The notes beneath the pieces are model-generated. The model did not search any database. It was not told the DNA's origin and saw only the letters and a list, made by a program, of their open reading frames with translations. Shown here piece after piece: positions 8,740 through 15,721 of a stretch of DNA of 51,705 nt. Position 1 is the first letter of the stretch; every line of letters starts with the position of its first letter. This stretch comes from Atribacterota bacterium (GTDB taxonomy: Bacteria > Atribacterota > Phoenicimicrobiia > Phoenicimicrobiales > Stramentimicrobiaceae): the NCBI GenBank assembly GCA_028717805.1, contig JAQUNC010000011.1:1-51705 (forward strand). The letters run 5' to 3'. The position numbers and the translations under genes are program-made.

Positions 8740-8823
8740 TTGAAGAAGAATAAAATCAATAATAATATAGGAAAAAGCATTTAATTATTTCGATTATTAT
8801 TAAAGATGAGGAGGAAATTTGAA

Positions 8824-9891
8824 ATGAAAAAATCAATAGTACTAAGTATACTTGTTCTGGTTATCATAATTGCTGGTATATCTATTTCTTGGGCTGCTGA
8901 ATTCACACCTAAGAAAGAATATACTATGACTGTTAATGTAGGAAATACATACAGTTGGGGAATGGGTGCTCAGAGGTGGGCTGATTTGATGGCAGAAAAA
9001 ACTAATGGGAAAATTGTTGTTAAACCTTATTGGAATAGCCAGCTGCTGGCTGGTAAACAGATGAATTGGCTCCAGGCAGTTGCTGAAGGAAGTATTGATT
9101 TCGCGGTTGAATCAACAATCAATTCTTCATCAGTAGTAAAATCACATAATCTATTTTCCCTTCCCTTTTTTATCAATACTTTAGAAAATCTGGACAGAAT
9201 AGAGAATGGGAAAAGCGGTCAGATGATATTTGAGGAAATGGAAAAGATGCAGGTTATTGCCTTAGCCTGGGGAGAAAATGGATTCCGTCAGGTAACCAAT
9301 AATGTAAGACCAATAAGTGCTCCGGCAGATTTGAAAGGTTTAAGGATTCGTGTTTGCCCGACAGCAATCTATGATGATATATTTAGAGCATTGGGTGCCG
9401 ATCCCATTCATATGAATTGGGCTGACGCGGTAACTGGTTTCCAGCAGGGAGCAGTGGATGGACAGGAGAATCCCTATGGTGTATTATTACCGGTAAGAAT
9501 CTGGGAATATCATAAGTATGTAACCAACTGGAATTATCTGGCTGATCCGTTAATATTTTGTGTTAATAAGAGAGTATGGGATTCTTTCCCGGATGTAATA
9601 AAATTAGCAGTAAAAGAAGCCGCTAGAGATGCTGCTGAATGGGAAAAGGCTTATGCCAGAAGAGGTTTTGATGGAGAAAGGTCCATTAACATACTGAAAG
9701 AAAAATTTGGAGAGGTACCGGAAATAGTTGATCAGGCTGTCTATATGGAGAGTCAGGGAGCAGAAGTAGTGAATCTAACACCTGAACAATTGAGTGATTT
9801 TATTGAGGCAACTAAAGATGTTACAGATAAATGGGTTGAAATAATTGGTAAAGATTTAGTGGAAGCAGCAAAATCAGACATGAATCAATAA
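8824..9891 (+). CDS. dctP: TRAP transporter solute-binding protein DctP
   Basis: 355 residues from the ATG at 8824. An in-frame ATG at 8806 is rejected because GAGGAGG (8808-8814) lies inside it and is ideally placed for 8824. The signal peptide is MKKSIVLSILVLVIII...SWA. The DctP family core follows: WADLMAEKTNGKI, then LKGLRIRV with the arginine that normally clamps the ligand carboxylate, then DAVTGFQQGAVDGQENPY. The protein delivers an organic acid to the dctQM membrane pair encoded next. It lies 94 nt behind E2 on the same strand, so the ligand is plausibly the oxoacid or ketone used by the dehydrogenase, or a related acid; this is inference from context. Confidence 0.92.
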   Translation: MKKSIVLSILVLVIIIAGISISWAAEFTPKKEYTMTVNVGNTYSWGMGAQRWADLMAEKTNGKIVVKPYWNSQLLAGKQMNWLQAVAEGSIDFAVESTINSSSVVKSHNLFSLPFFINTLENLDRIENGKSGQMIFEEMEKMQVIALAWGENGFRQVTNNVRPISAPADLKGLRIRVCPTAIYDDIFRALGADPIHMNWADAVTGFQQGAVDGQENPYGVLLPVRIWEYHKYVTNWNYLADPLIFCVNKRVWDSFPDVIKLAVKEAARDAAEWEKAYARRGFDGERSINILKEKFGEVPEIVDQAVYMESQGAEVVNLTPEQLSDFIEATKDVTDKWVEIIGKDLVEAAKSDMNQ

Positions 9892-9912
9892 GATTGCCTT
9901 GATTATATAATA

Positions 9913-9944
9913 ATAAGGGGGATACCCACATCTATCCCCCTTAT
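9913..9944 (+). terminator. Strong hairpin between dctP and dctQ
   Basis: A perfect 12-bp stem (9913-9924 with 9933-9944, core GGGGG/CCCCC) with an 8-nt loop. No clear T-tract follows, so it more likely protects the dctP message or partly attenuates transcription into dctQM than fully terminates it. Confidence 0.65.
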
Positions 9945-9970
9945 ACTTTAAAATATTAAGGGGTTACACT

Positions 9971-10450
9971 ATGAAAAAGAAGAAAATTGTGCCTGAGGAA
10001 TTTATTTCGGCAATTTTATTGTTTATTATGGCTTCTATTGCCTTTGTTAATGTTTTAAGCCGGTGGTTTTTTCACCTCTCCTTTGCCTTTACTGAGGAAA
10101 TTGCCATTCATTTTTTTGTCTGGATGACTACCCTGGGAATTGCAATTGCCTTTGAAAGAGGCGCCCATTTAGGTATGACTACCATCTATGAAAAACTACC
10201 TAAGGTTCCCAGAAAAATTGCCGCAGTTATTTCCGCCTTTATGGCTATCTTACTGTTTCTCATAGTAGATTACTATGCTTTAAGAGAAATTTATATGGAT
10301 ATAACCATTTTTCATATGGAAAGCGAAGCATTAAGAATACCCCAATGGATTTATACTATAGGAATACCTATATTTTCTTTATTTATTTTTAAAAATATTA
10401 TCAAGGGAATATTCAAAGAATTTCAGCGAATAGAGGGGGAAATAAAATAA
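9971..10450 (+). CDS. dctQ: TRAP transporter small permease DctQ
   Basis: 159 residues with four hydrophobic helices and family marks such as NVLSRWFFHLSFAFTEEIA and FVWMTTLGIAIAFERGAHLGM. DctQ is the small membrane subunit that couples the binding protein to DctM. AAGGGG lies 6 nt before the ATG. Its TAA overlaps the dctM start by one base (taATG), indicating translational coupling. Confidence 0.9.
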   Translation: MKKKKIVPEEFISAILLFIMASIAFVNVLSRWFFHLSFAFTEEIAIHFFVWMTTLGIAIAFERGAHLGMTTIYEKLPKVPRKIAAVISAFMAILLFLIVDYYALREIYMDITIFHMESEALRIPQWIYTIGIPIFSLFIFKNIIKGIFKEFQRIEGEIK

Positions 10451-11739
10451 TGGAAATAGCAATCCTCTTTGGAATTTTTTTCTTACTTTTATTAATTGGT
10501 GTTCCTATTGGCACCGCTATTGGTTTTGCCTCTGTCTTTGCTATCTGGCAATTTGATATTGGAGTAACGCTGATTTCACGGAATTATTCGGCTGGAATAG
10601 CAAAATTTCCTCTCATAGCGATACCTTTCTTTGTTCTGGCCGGTAGCTTGATGTCCAAGGCAAAATTGGCACAAAAAATTTCTGATCTGGCTACTATCAT
10701 AGTGGGAAAAACTGCAGGAGGACTGGCTATAGCGGGTATTTTAACCTGTATGTTCTGGGGAGCAGTGTCAGGATCGGGACCCGCTACTACGGCAGCGGTT
10801 GGATTAACCATGATCCCAGCAATGATTAATCAAAATTACGATAAGAGTTTTTCTGGCGCCACCATTGCTGCTGCCAGTGGTCTGGCTATTGTCATCCCAC
10901 CCAGTATTGCCTTTATTATTTATGGTAATGTGACAGATGTTTCAGTAGGTGCACTCTTTTTGGGGGGGATTATTCCGGGAATCTTTGTAGGTGTTTTTCT
11001 TATTATTGCCGCTTATTTTATCTCTCGAAAAAGAGGTTATCGAGGAATTTGTGAACGAGGCTCTACCAGAGAAATATGGCAAACCTTTAAAGAGACTATC
11101 TGGGCATTAATAGCTCCAGTGATTATACTTGGTGGAATTTATGCAGGCATTGCTACTCCTACTGAAGCAGCGGTATTTGCTGTTTTTTACAGTATTTTTG
11201 TAGGTGTCTTTATTTATCATACTCTAGATTTAAAAGGTTTATACCAGACCCTGGTTGATTCGGTGATAATGTCTTCTGTTGTTATGTTCGTAGTTGCTTT
11301 TGCCACTCAATTTTCTATTGCTTCTATGGTTTTAGGTGTTATTGACACTATTGCCGAAACAATTATCCAGGTTGCCAAAAGCCCCATAGTTGTCCTCCTA
11401 TTGGCTAATGGTGCCATTCTTATTGCCGGAATGTTTTTGGATGCCATTTCCATTATTTATGTCTTTATGCCCATTTTTATGCCTATCTTGGTTCATTACC
11501 AGATTGATCCACTCTTTTTTGGAATTATCTTTGTTATTGCCCTAGCCATTGGGCAAATTACTCCACCAGTAGCAGTAAACCTTTATGTTGCCGCTAATTT
11601 AACAAAAAGCACTCTGGATGAGATAGCCAGAGAGATTTTACCTTATCTGTTAGCGGCTATTATAGCTTTAATTGTATTGACCTTTATACCGCAAATAAGT
11701 TTACTTATTCCAGTGGAATCGGGCTTATATATTCCTTAA
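10450..11739 (+). CDS. dctM: TRAP transporter large permease DctM
   Basis: 429 residues, about twelve transmembrane segments, typical DctM length. Recognisable segments are PLIAIPFFVLAGSLM, FWGAVSGSGPATTAAVG, VIPPSIAFIIYGNVTDVSVG and the C-terminal GQITPPVAVNLYVAA. It is the sodium-coupled transport channel of the TRAP system and belongs to the IT superfamily. It is the last gene of the dehydrogenase-TRAP block; no clear terminator is visible in the 60 nt before the transposase element. Confidence 0.93.
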   Translation: MEIAILFGIFFLLLLIGVPIGTAIGFASVFAIWQFDIGVTLISRNYSAGIAKFPLIAIPFFVLAGSLMSKAKLAQKISDLATIIVGKTAGGLAIAGILTCMFWGAVSGSGPATTAAVGLTMIPAMINQNYDKSFSGATIAAASGLAIVIPPSIAFIIYGNVTDVSVGALFLGGIIPGIFVGVFLIIAAYFISRKRGYRGICERGSTREIWQTFKETIWALIAPVIILGGIYAGIATPTEAAVFAVFYSIFVGVFIYHTLDLKGLYQTLVDSVIMSSVVMFVVAFATQFSIASMVLGVIDTIAETIIQVAKSPIVVLLLANGAILIAGMFLDAISIIYVFMPIFMPILVHYQIDPLFFGIIFVIALAIGQITPPVAVNLYVAANLTKSTLDEIAREILPYLLAAIIALIVLTFIPQISLLIPVESGLYIP

Positions 11740-11776
11740 CTATATTACGGGGATGATTCCTTTAACAGCTATTTTT

Positions 11777-11802
11777 CAATAGAAGGCAATAGCAATAGAA
11801 GG
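11777..11802. repeat. Direct repeats CAATAGAAGG at the left edge of the RAYT element
   Basis: Two copies of CAATAGAAGG (11777-11786 and 11793-11802), separated by CAATAG, abut and overlap the outer end of the left inverted repeat. They may be part of a REP-like end or an insertion scar. Confidence 0.45.
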
Positions 11803-11824
11803 GGTCAGGCTTCACAAGTTCACA
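11801..11824. repeat. Left inverted repeat of RAYT element
   Basis: A 24-bp sequence whose reverse complement occurs without mismatch at 12735-12758. It carries the -35 box TTCACA of the transposase promoter. Confidence 0.9.
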
Positions 11825-11839
11825 ACATAATGCTATACT
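11811..11839 (+). promoter_or_regulatory. Sigma-70-type promoter of the RAYT gene
   Basis: TTCACA (11811-11816), a 17-nt spacer, then TGC-TATACT (11831-11839), an extended -10. The -35 lies inside the left inverted repeat, so the transposase could regulate itself by binding its own repeat. Confidence 0.55.
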
Positions 11840-11865
11840 GAGAAAAATTAAGACAGGTGAAGATC

Positions 11866-12747
11866 ATGGCCAGAAAACCAAGGATTCATTATGATGGTGC
11901 ACTTTATCATGTCCTTGTTCGGGGGAATAATCGTTCCCATATCTTTAGAAACAAGGAAGATAAGGAAAACTATAAAAAAATTGTCTTAAAATATAAAAAA
12001 AGATATCATTTCAAATTATATGCCTATTGCATCATGGATAATCATGCTCATTTGCTGATAAAGGTGACAGATATTCCCTTGTCAAAAATCATGCAAGGTA
12101 TCCAACAGGTCTTTACCCAAAAATATAATAGAATAAATAACACTACCGGCCATGTATTTGAACAAAGATATAAAGCCTTCCTATGTGCTAAAGATATCTA
12201 TTTACTGTCATTGATTCGTTATATCCACCAGAATCCAGTCCGTGCACATTTAGTTGATGCCCTCAATTACCAATGGAGTAGTCATCAGGAGTATCTTGGC
12301 AATCCCCAACTTGCAGATGTACATTTCCCCTTAAGTTTGTTCGACATCCACAGGGGAAAAGCCCTCAAAAGATATCTGGCTTTTATGGATGAGTTAGAGA
12401 CAAAAGTAATTGAATCAATGAAGAAAGAAGAAGATGAAATAGAAGAACCAAAAAATACTAAAAAAAGCCCTAAAGTAGCAAGTGATACCCTAATTAAGAT
12501 CATTACAGAAGTCACTAAAATAGAAATAGAGAAGATAAGAGGCAATGCAAAAAGCAAGACAAGATCAGATATTAGAAAGCTATATATTACTACGCTAAAA
12601 AAATATACAGATTTACCCAATAAGGAAATAGCCAGTTTACTTGGGATCGGAACTTCAGCGGTAAGCAATGTATTAGCCGGGAGATATCAAGAAAATGATT
12701 TTATCATAAATTCGAGTAGAGAAATTGAAAAACATGTGAACTTGTGA
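11866..12747 (+). CDS. REP-associated tyrosine transposase (Y1/HUH family, RAYT)
   Basis: 293 residues from ATG 11866 (AGGTGA 5 nt upstream; the protein then begins MARKPRIHYDGALYHV as usual). A GTG at 11857 is an alternative. The Y1_Tnp domain is at about 1-150 with HUH residues H60-A-H62 in MDNHAHLLI, FEQRYKAFL, and DIYLLSLIRYIHQNPVRA, where Y112 or Y119 is the candidate nucleophile. The C-terminal third adds a charged linker and a helix-turn-helix (LPNKEIASLLGIGTSAVSNVL), an extension found in many longer RAYTs. These enzymes nick single-stranded DNA at REP-like hairpins. The last codons and the stop lie inside the right inverted repeat. It looks intact. Confidence 0.9.
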   Translation: MARKPRIHYDGALYHVLVRGNNRSHIFRNKEDKENYKKIVLKYKKRYHFKLYAYCIMDNHAHLLIKVTDIPLSKIMQGIQQVFTQKYNRINNTTGHVFEQRYKAFLCAKDIYLLSLIRYIHQNPVRAHLVDALNYQWSSHQEYLGNPQLADVHFPLSLFDIHRGKALKRYLAFMDELETKVIESMKKEEDEIEEPKNTKKSPKVASDTLIKIITEVTKIEIEKIRGNAKSKTRSDIRKLYITTLKKYTDLPNKEIASLLGIGTSAVSNVLAGRYQENDFIINSSREIEKHVNL

Positions 12748-12758
12748 AGCCTGACCCC
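12735..12758. repeat. Right inverted repeat of RAYT element
   Basis: Exact reverse complement of 11801-11824. It overlaps the final four codons and the stop codon of the transposase gene. Confidence 0.9.
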
Positions 12759-12790
12759 CTGTGTACCCTGCAATGGTCAATAAGTTTTAG

Positions 12791-12820
12791 TTGCGATGGA
12801 TAGACCATCAAGTGTAAAAT
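12791..12820 (+). promoter_or_regulatory. Possible promoter with small palindrome
   Basis: TTGCGA (12791-12796), an 18-nt spacer and TAAAAT (12815-12820). The spacer contains GATGG-ATAGA-CCATC, a perfect 5-bp inverted repeat that could be an operator for the kinase/phosphoesterase pair. Confidence 0.3.
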
Positions 12821-12944
12821 ATTTATTGCTATAGCAGATTGTTCCCGAGAAAAAAAATATCAGTAAGATTAAAAATAAGAGCACCATTTGTATGTGCCAG
12901 GGTGAGGTACTGATATACAGAAACTGTCATCTGAGCAGGTAAAT

Positions 12945-13448
12945 ATGAAAAAGCTAATTCTATTAAACGGAACAATGGGGGCAGGAAAAACAACGATCAG
13001 TCAGGAACTTCTTCAATTGCTCCAGCCGGGTGTCTTTTTAGACGGAGACTGGTGTTGGAACATGAACCCGTTTATCGTCAATGAGGAAACCAGGCAGATT
13101 GTGCTGAAAAACATCTGCTTTATGCTCAACAGTTTCATCAATTGTTCAGAATATAAATACATCATATTCTGCTGGGTAATGCATCAGGAAGAGATTATCA
13201 GTGAAATTCTTAAACATCTGAATTTAGAAAACATCAAAACATACATTTTTACCTTAACACTGACAGAAGCAGCCTTGAGTAAAAGATTAATGAAGGATAT
13301 TGCACGACATCAAAGGACGCTTGATGTCCTGGAAAGAAGCATCAAGAGAATTGGATTATATAAAAACATGGATACATCGAAAATCGATGTTAGCGATATT
13401 ACCCCTTTTCAAGCAGCCAAGAAAATAGCAGAATTAGTTAGCAAATGA
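12945..13448 (+). CDS. Small P-loop kinase-like ATPase
   Basis: 167 residues with Walker A GTMGAGKTT (from residue 9), a second acidic motif FLDGDWCWNMNPF (around 33-44) and a basic lid-like region (SKRLMKDIARHQRT). The layout is that of shikimate/gluconate/nucleoside-kinase-like AAA_33 proteins, and close relatives are familiar from Firmicutes only as 'nucleotide kinase'. It would phosphorylate a small molecule or nucleic-acid end, but the substrate is unknown. The ribosome binding site is weak (AGGT). It is followed after 24 nt by a metallophosphoesterase on the same strand, so the two probably act together. Confidence 0.75.
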   Translation: MKKLILLNGTMGAGKTTISQELLQLLQPGVFLDGDWCWNMNPFIVNEETRQIVLKNICFMLNSFINCSEYKYIIFCWVMHQEEIISEILKHLNLENIKTYIFTLTLTEAALSKRLMKDIARHQRTLDVLERSIKRIGLYKNMDTSKIDVSDITPFQAAKKIAELVSK

Positions 13449-13472
13449 ATTATTTAAAGAGGGAGCCTGCCA

Positions 13473-14273
13473 ATGAATCTTAAACTGGGAATGATTAGTG
13501 ATCTGCATGCCAGAAAAAATAAATGGTTTATGCAACGTAAGCTAATTCAACAAATAATGGAATTCTTTATCAGCAGGCAAGTGGATGCAGTGATAGATTT
13601 AGGTGACCGTATAGAGGGAACTTCATGTTTAGAAGACGAGGAATTAACAATGATTATTCGTCAAGAACTCGAACACTTTAATATGAAAGTTTTTTATCTT
13701 TACGGAAACCATGATCTTTTCTATGTCAACAAAAGCATGTTGAATAGTATTTTAAAAAAGAAGAATTCATATGAAATCGCTAAATTAAAGGATTTTCTTT
13801 TGCTGATTTTGGATTCTAATGATGGTCAATCGGCTTTTGTATCCAGAAGGCAAATTGACTGGATGTGCAAGGTATTGACTGAAAATAATTCTCCAGTTTT
13901 AATCTTTTCACATCACCCTATTTTTGCTATTGACATTTCCGAACACGCCTATTTTTCTCTTCATCCGAATGAGGCCATCGTAAATAATTTTCATGAAGTA
14001 CAAAGCTGTATCTTAAGAAATCCTAAGGTTATAGGCGTATTTCAAGGGCATATTCATCAATTGCTGAAAAAATCTATTTCCGGCAAAATATTCGGTATAA
14101 ATCCTCCGTTACATGATAGTCAAGATAAGAATTTTCCTGAGGGAGGCATAGCTATTACGGATATTACCTTTCCCGGTACCATTAAGGTTTCATATTTTCG
14201 AGTTACAACCAAAGGGAATGAGTATCTTTTTCCAGAAATGGAAGACCTGGAATTTCAATTGGAATGTAATTGA
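13473..14273 (+). CDS. Calcineurin-like metallophosphoesterase
   Basis: 266 residues with every metal-binding block of the family in order: SDLH (D10, H12), DLGDR (D45), GNHD (N79-H80-D81), SHHP (H147-H148) and GHIH (H193, H195). No signal peptide, so it is cytoplasmic. These enzymes hydrolyse phosphomonoesters or diesters with a dinuclear metal centre. The overall layout recalls the 3',5'-cyclic-nucleotide phosphodiesterase/Icc branch, but the substrate cannot be set. It is paired with the kinase gene 24 nt upstream. A GAGGGAG serves as ribosome binding site. Confidence 0.87.
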   Translation: MNLKLGMISDLHARKNKWFMQRKLIQQIMEFFISRQVDAVIDLGDRIEGTSCLEDEELTMIIRQELEHFNMKVFYLYGNHDLFYVNKSMLNSILKKKNSYEIAKLKDFLLLILDSNDGQSAFVSRRQIDWMCKVLTENNSPVLIFSHHPIFAIDISEHAYFSLHPNEAIVNNFHEVQSCILRNPKVIGVFQGHIHQLLKKSISGKIFGINPPLHDSQDKNFPEGGIAITDITFPGTIKVSYFRVTTKGNEYLFPEMEDLEFQLECN

Positions 14274-14596
14274 TAATTATATTTACATGCTAATTATTTT
14301 TTTATGCTATAATTTTAATGAAATTAGATGTAATTAATCGTAAAGTCGCAATTGAAACATCTATTTTGCCAAAAAATATTTTAGCAACAGATGTCGCATA
14401 TCAAGACCAATATCTTTTTTCTAAAAGGATGAATTCTGCTGATCCGGGGGATTCTTAATTTACTTGCCGAAAGGTTTTTTATAAAGCAATTTATTCCATA
14501 TGAGAAAAGATATGAGAAAAGAGGGGAGTGGTAAGAGAAAAATATAATAAAAGGAATAGAAATTAAGAATTTATTAAAATGGATGGAGGTTATGAT
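14274..14596. other. Leader region of the first ferric-type importer
   Basis: 323 nt without a gene. It contains an extended -10 element near 14305 and, around 14521-14531, a G-rich GAGGGGAGTGG that is a weak version of the orphan Shine-Dalgarno seen before other exported-protein genes. The real ribosome binding site is GGAGGT at 14585-14590. Confidence 0.5.
14305..14313 (+). promoter_or_regulatory. Extended -10 promoter element
   Basis: TGCTATAAT, an extended -10 with perfect TATAAT. The -35 is weak. It would give a leader of about 275 nt before the binding-protein gene. Confidence 0.5.
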
Positions 14597-15652
14597 ATGA
14601 AGAAATACTTTTTTGTTATTCTGTTAATAGGTATGTTTATTTGCCTGTTTAATATTTCGATCTATGCAGCTGACAAAGTATTAGTGTATGCTGCTCTGGA
14701 TTCTCCGACACTGGAAGCTATTGCCAGTGAATTTAAAAATGAAACTGGTATTGATGTGGAATGGATCCTTGGTGGCGCTGGTGAAATGGCTGTCAGAGTC
14801 AGGGCTGAAAAGGATCGTCCTCAAGCGGATGTATTCATCGGGGGTTCAGTAGATGTCCATGGAGATTTAGCAAAAGATGGATTGTTGGCTAAGATTTCTC
14901 CTGAGAATGCTAAAGCTATACCATCTCAATTCATCGATCCTGAAGGCCAATATTTTGGCTGGTATCTGGGATTATTAGGATTGGTATTAAACACTGAAAT
15001 GCTGGAACAAGAAATGCCGGGTACTTTGCCTCCCAAAACATGGGATGACCTACTGGCTCCTGAATGGAAAGGAAATGTCGTCTCTTCCAGTCCAGCCAGC
15101 AGCGGTGGTGCTTATATCTTTATTGCGAACATGATTTTCAGATTTACTGAGCTTGCACATTATTTTGGATTTGAAGGAGATGCGGCTATAGAAGCAGGTG
15201 AAAAAGCTGCCTGGAATTGGTTCCGCGAATTTGACCAGAATGTAGATCTATATATGGCCAAGGCAACTGAACCGATTACAGTTACATCACAGGGAGAATA
15301 TGTTGTTGGCATGTCTTGGGCGCATGATATTCTGGTTTCAGTAGAACAGGGATTGCCGGTGGAATTAATTATACCCCCCTATACTGGATTTGAGATAGGC
15401 GGAGTGAGTGCCATCAAGGGTGGCCCAAATCCTGATTCAGCATTAAAATTTGTTAATTTTGTATTATCTGAAAAATCCCAGGAAATTAATGCGACAGTAG
15501 GTGCAAAAAGATATCCAACGAGACCAGGTGTTGTATCGCCACCCAATTCTCCTGATATCAGTGGAGTTGTTTTAACAAAGTATAATCGGGATTGGGCAAT
15601 TGCAAACAGGGAACGTTTACTGGAATTATGGGAAGATCTTACGAATAAATAA
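14597..15652 (+). CDS. ABC transporter solute-binding protein, ferric-iron/family 1 type
   Basis: 351 residues from ATG 14597 (GGAGGT 6 nt upstream; the in-frame ATG 14579 would place the ribosome binding site inside the gene). It has the signal peptide MKKYFFVILLIGMFICLFNISIYA, then VLVYAALDSPTLEAIASEFKNETGIDV, RPQADVFIGGS, GLVLNT, KTWDDLLAPEWKGNV and VNFVLSEKSQE, which are the marks of FbpA/AfuA-like family 1 binding proteins. The ligand may be Fe(III), or a phosphonate, thiamine or sugar phosphate as in relatives; the sequence does not decide. The double-module permease and FbpC-type ATPase follow. Confidence 0.85.
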   Translation: MKKYFFVILLIGMFICLFNISIYAADKVLVYAALDSPTLEAIASEFKNETGIDVEWILGGAGEMAVRVRAEKDRPQADVFIGGSVDVHGDLAKDGLLAKISPENAKAIPSQFIDPEGQYFGWYLGLLGLVLNTEMLEQEMPGTLPPKTWDDLLAPEWKGNVVSSSPASSGGAYIFIANMIFRFTELAHYFGFEGDAAIEAGEKAAWNWFREFDQNVDLYMAKATEPITVTSQGEYVVGMSWAHDILVSVEQGLPVELIIPPYTGFEIGGVSAIKGGPNPDSALKFVNFVLSEKSQEINATVGAKRYPTRPGVVSPPNSPDISGVVLTKYNRDWAIANRERLLELWEDLTNK

Positions 15653-15663
15653 TTGAATAAACA

Positions 15664-15705
15664 AAAATAATTTGGCGGCATGAAGTGATGCCGCCAAATT
15701 ATTTT
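15664..15705 (+). terminator. Perfect 18-bp hairpin after the binding-protein gene
   Basis: The arms 15664-15681 and 15688-15705 pair without mismatch around the loop GAAGTG, with a GGCGGC/GCCGCC core, A-rich on the left and TTTT on the right. It is a strong bidirectional-looking rho-independent terminator or attenuator, placed between the binding protein and the permease. Confidence 0.85.
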
Positions 15706-15721
15706 GAAATTTCTTGGAAAA

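Larger units (their letters stand above)
11801..12758 (+). mobile_element. RAYT element bounded by 24-bp perfect inverted repeats
   Basis: The left end 11801-11824 begins GGGGTCAGGCTTCACAAG, and the right end 12735-12758 is its exact reverse complement. The only gene between them is a Y1/HUH transposase. Such CAGGC/GCCTG-type palindromic ends beside a RAYT gene fit REP-associated tyrosine transposases. No target duplication is expected for this class. Confidence 0.75.

Noticed and set aside
8806-8823. Upstream ATG as start of the first dctP
   Set aside because: The GAGGAGG ribosome binding site lies inside this segment and is ideally spaced for the ATG at 8824, which begins a proper signal peptide.
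12285-12668. 127-codon minus-strand frame inside the RAYT gene
   Set aside because: It is antisense to the conserved transposase; its hydrophobic look comes from reversing Lys/Glu-rich codons.
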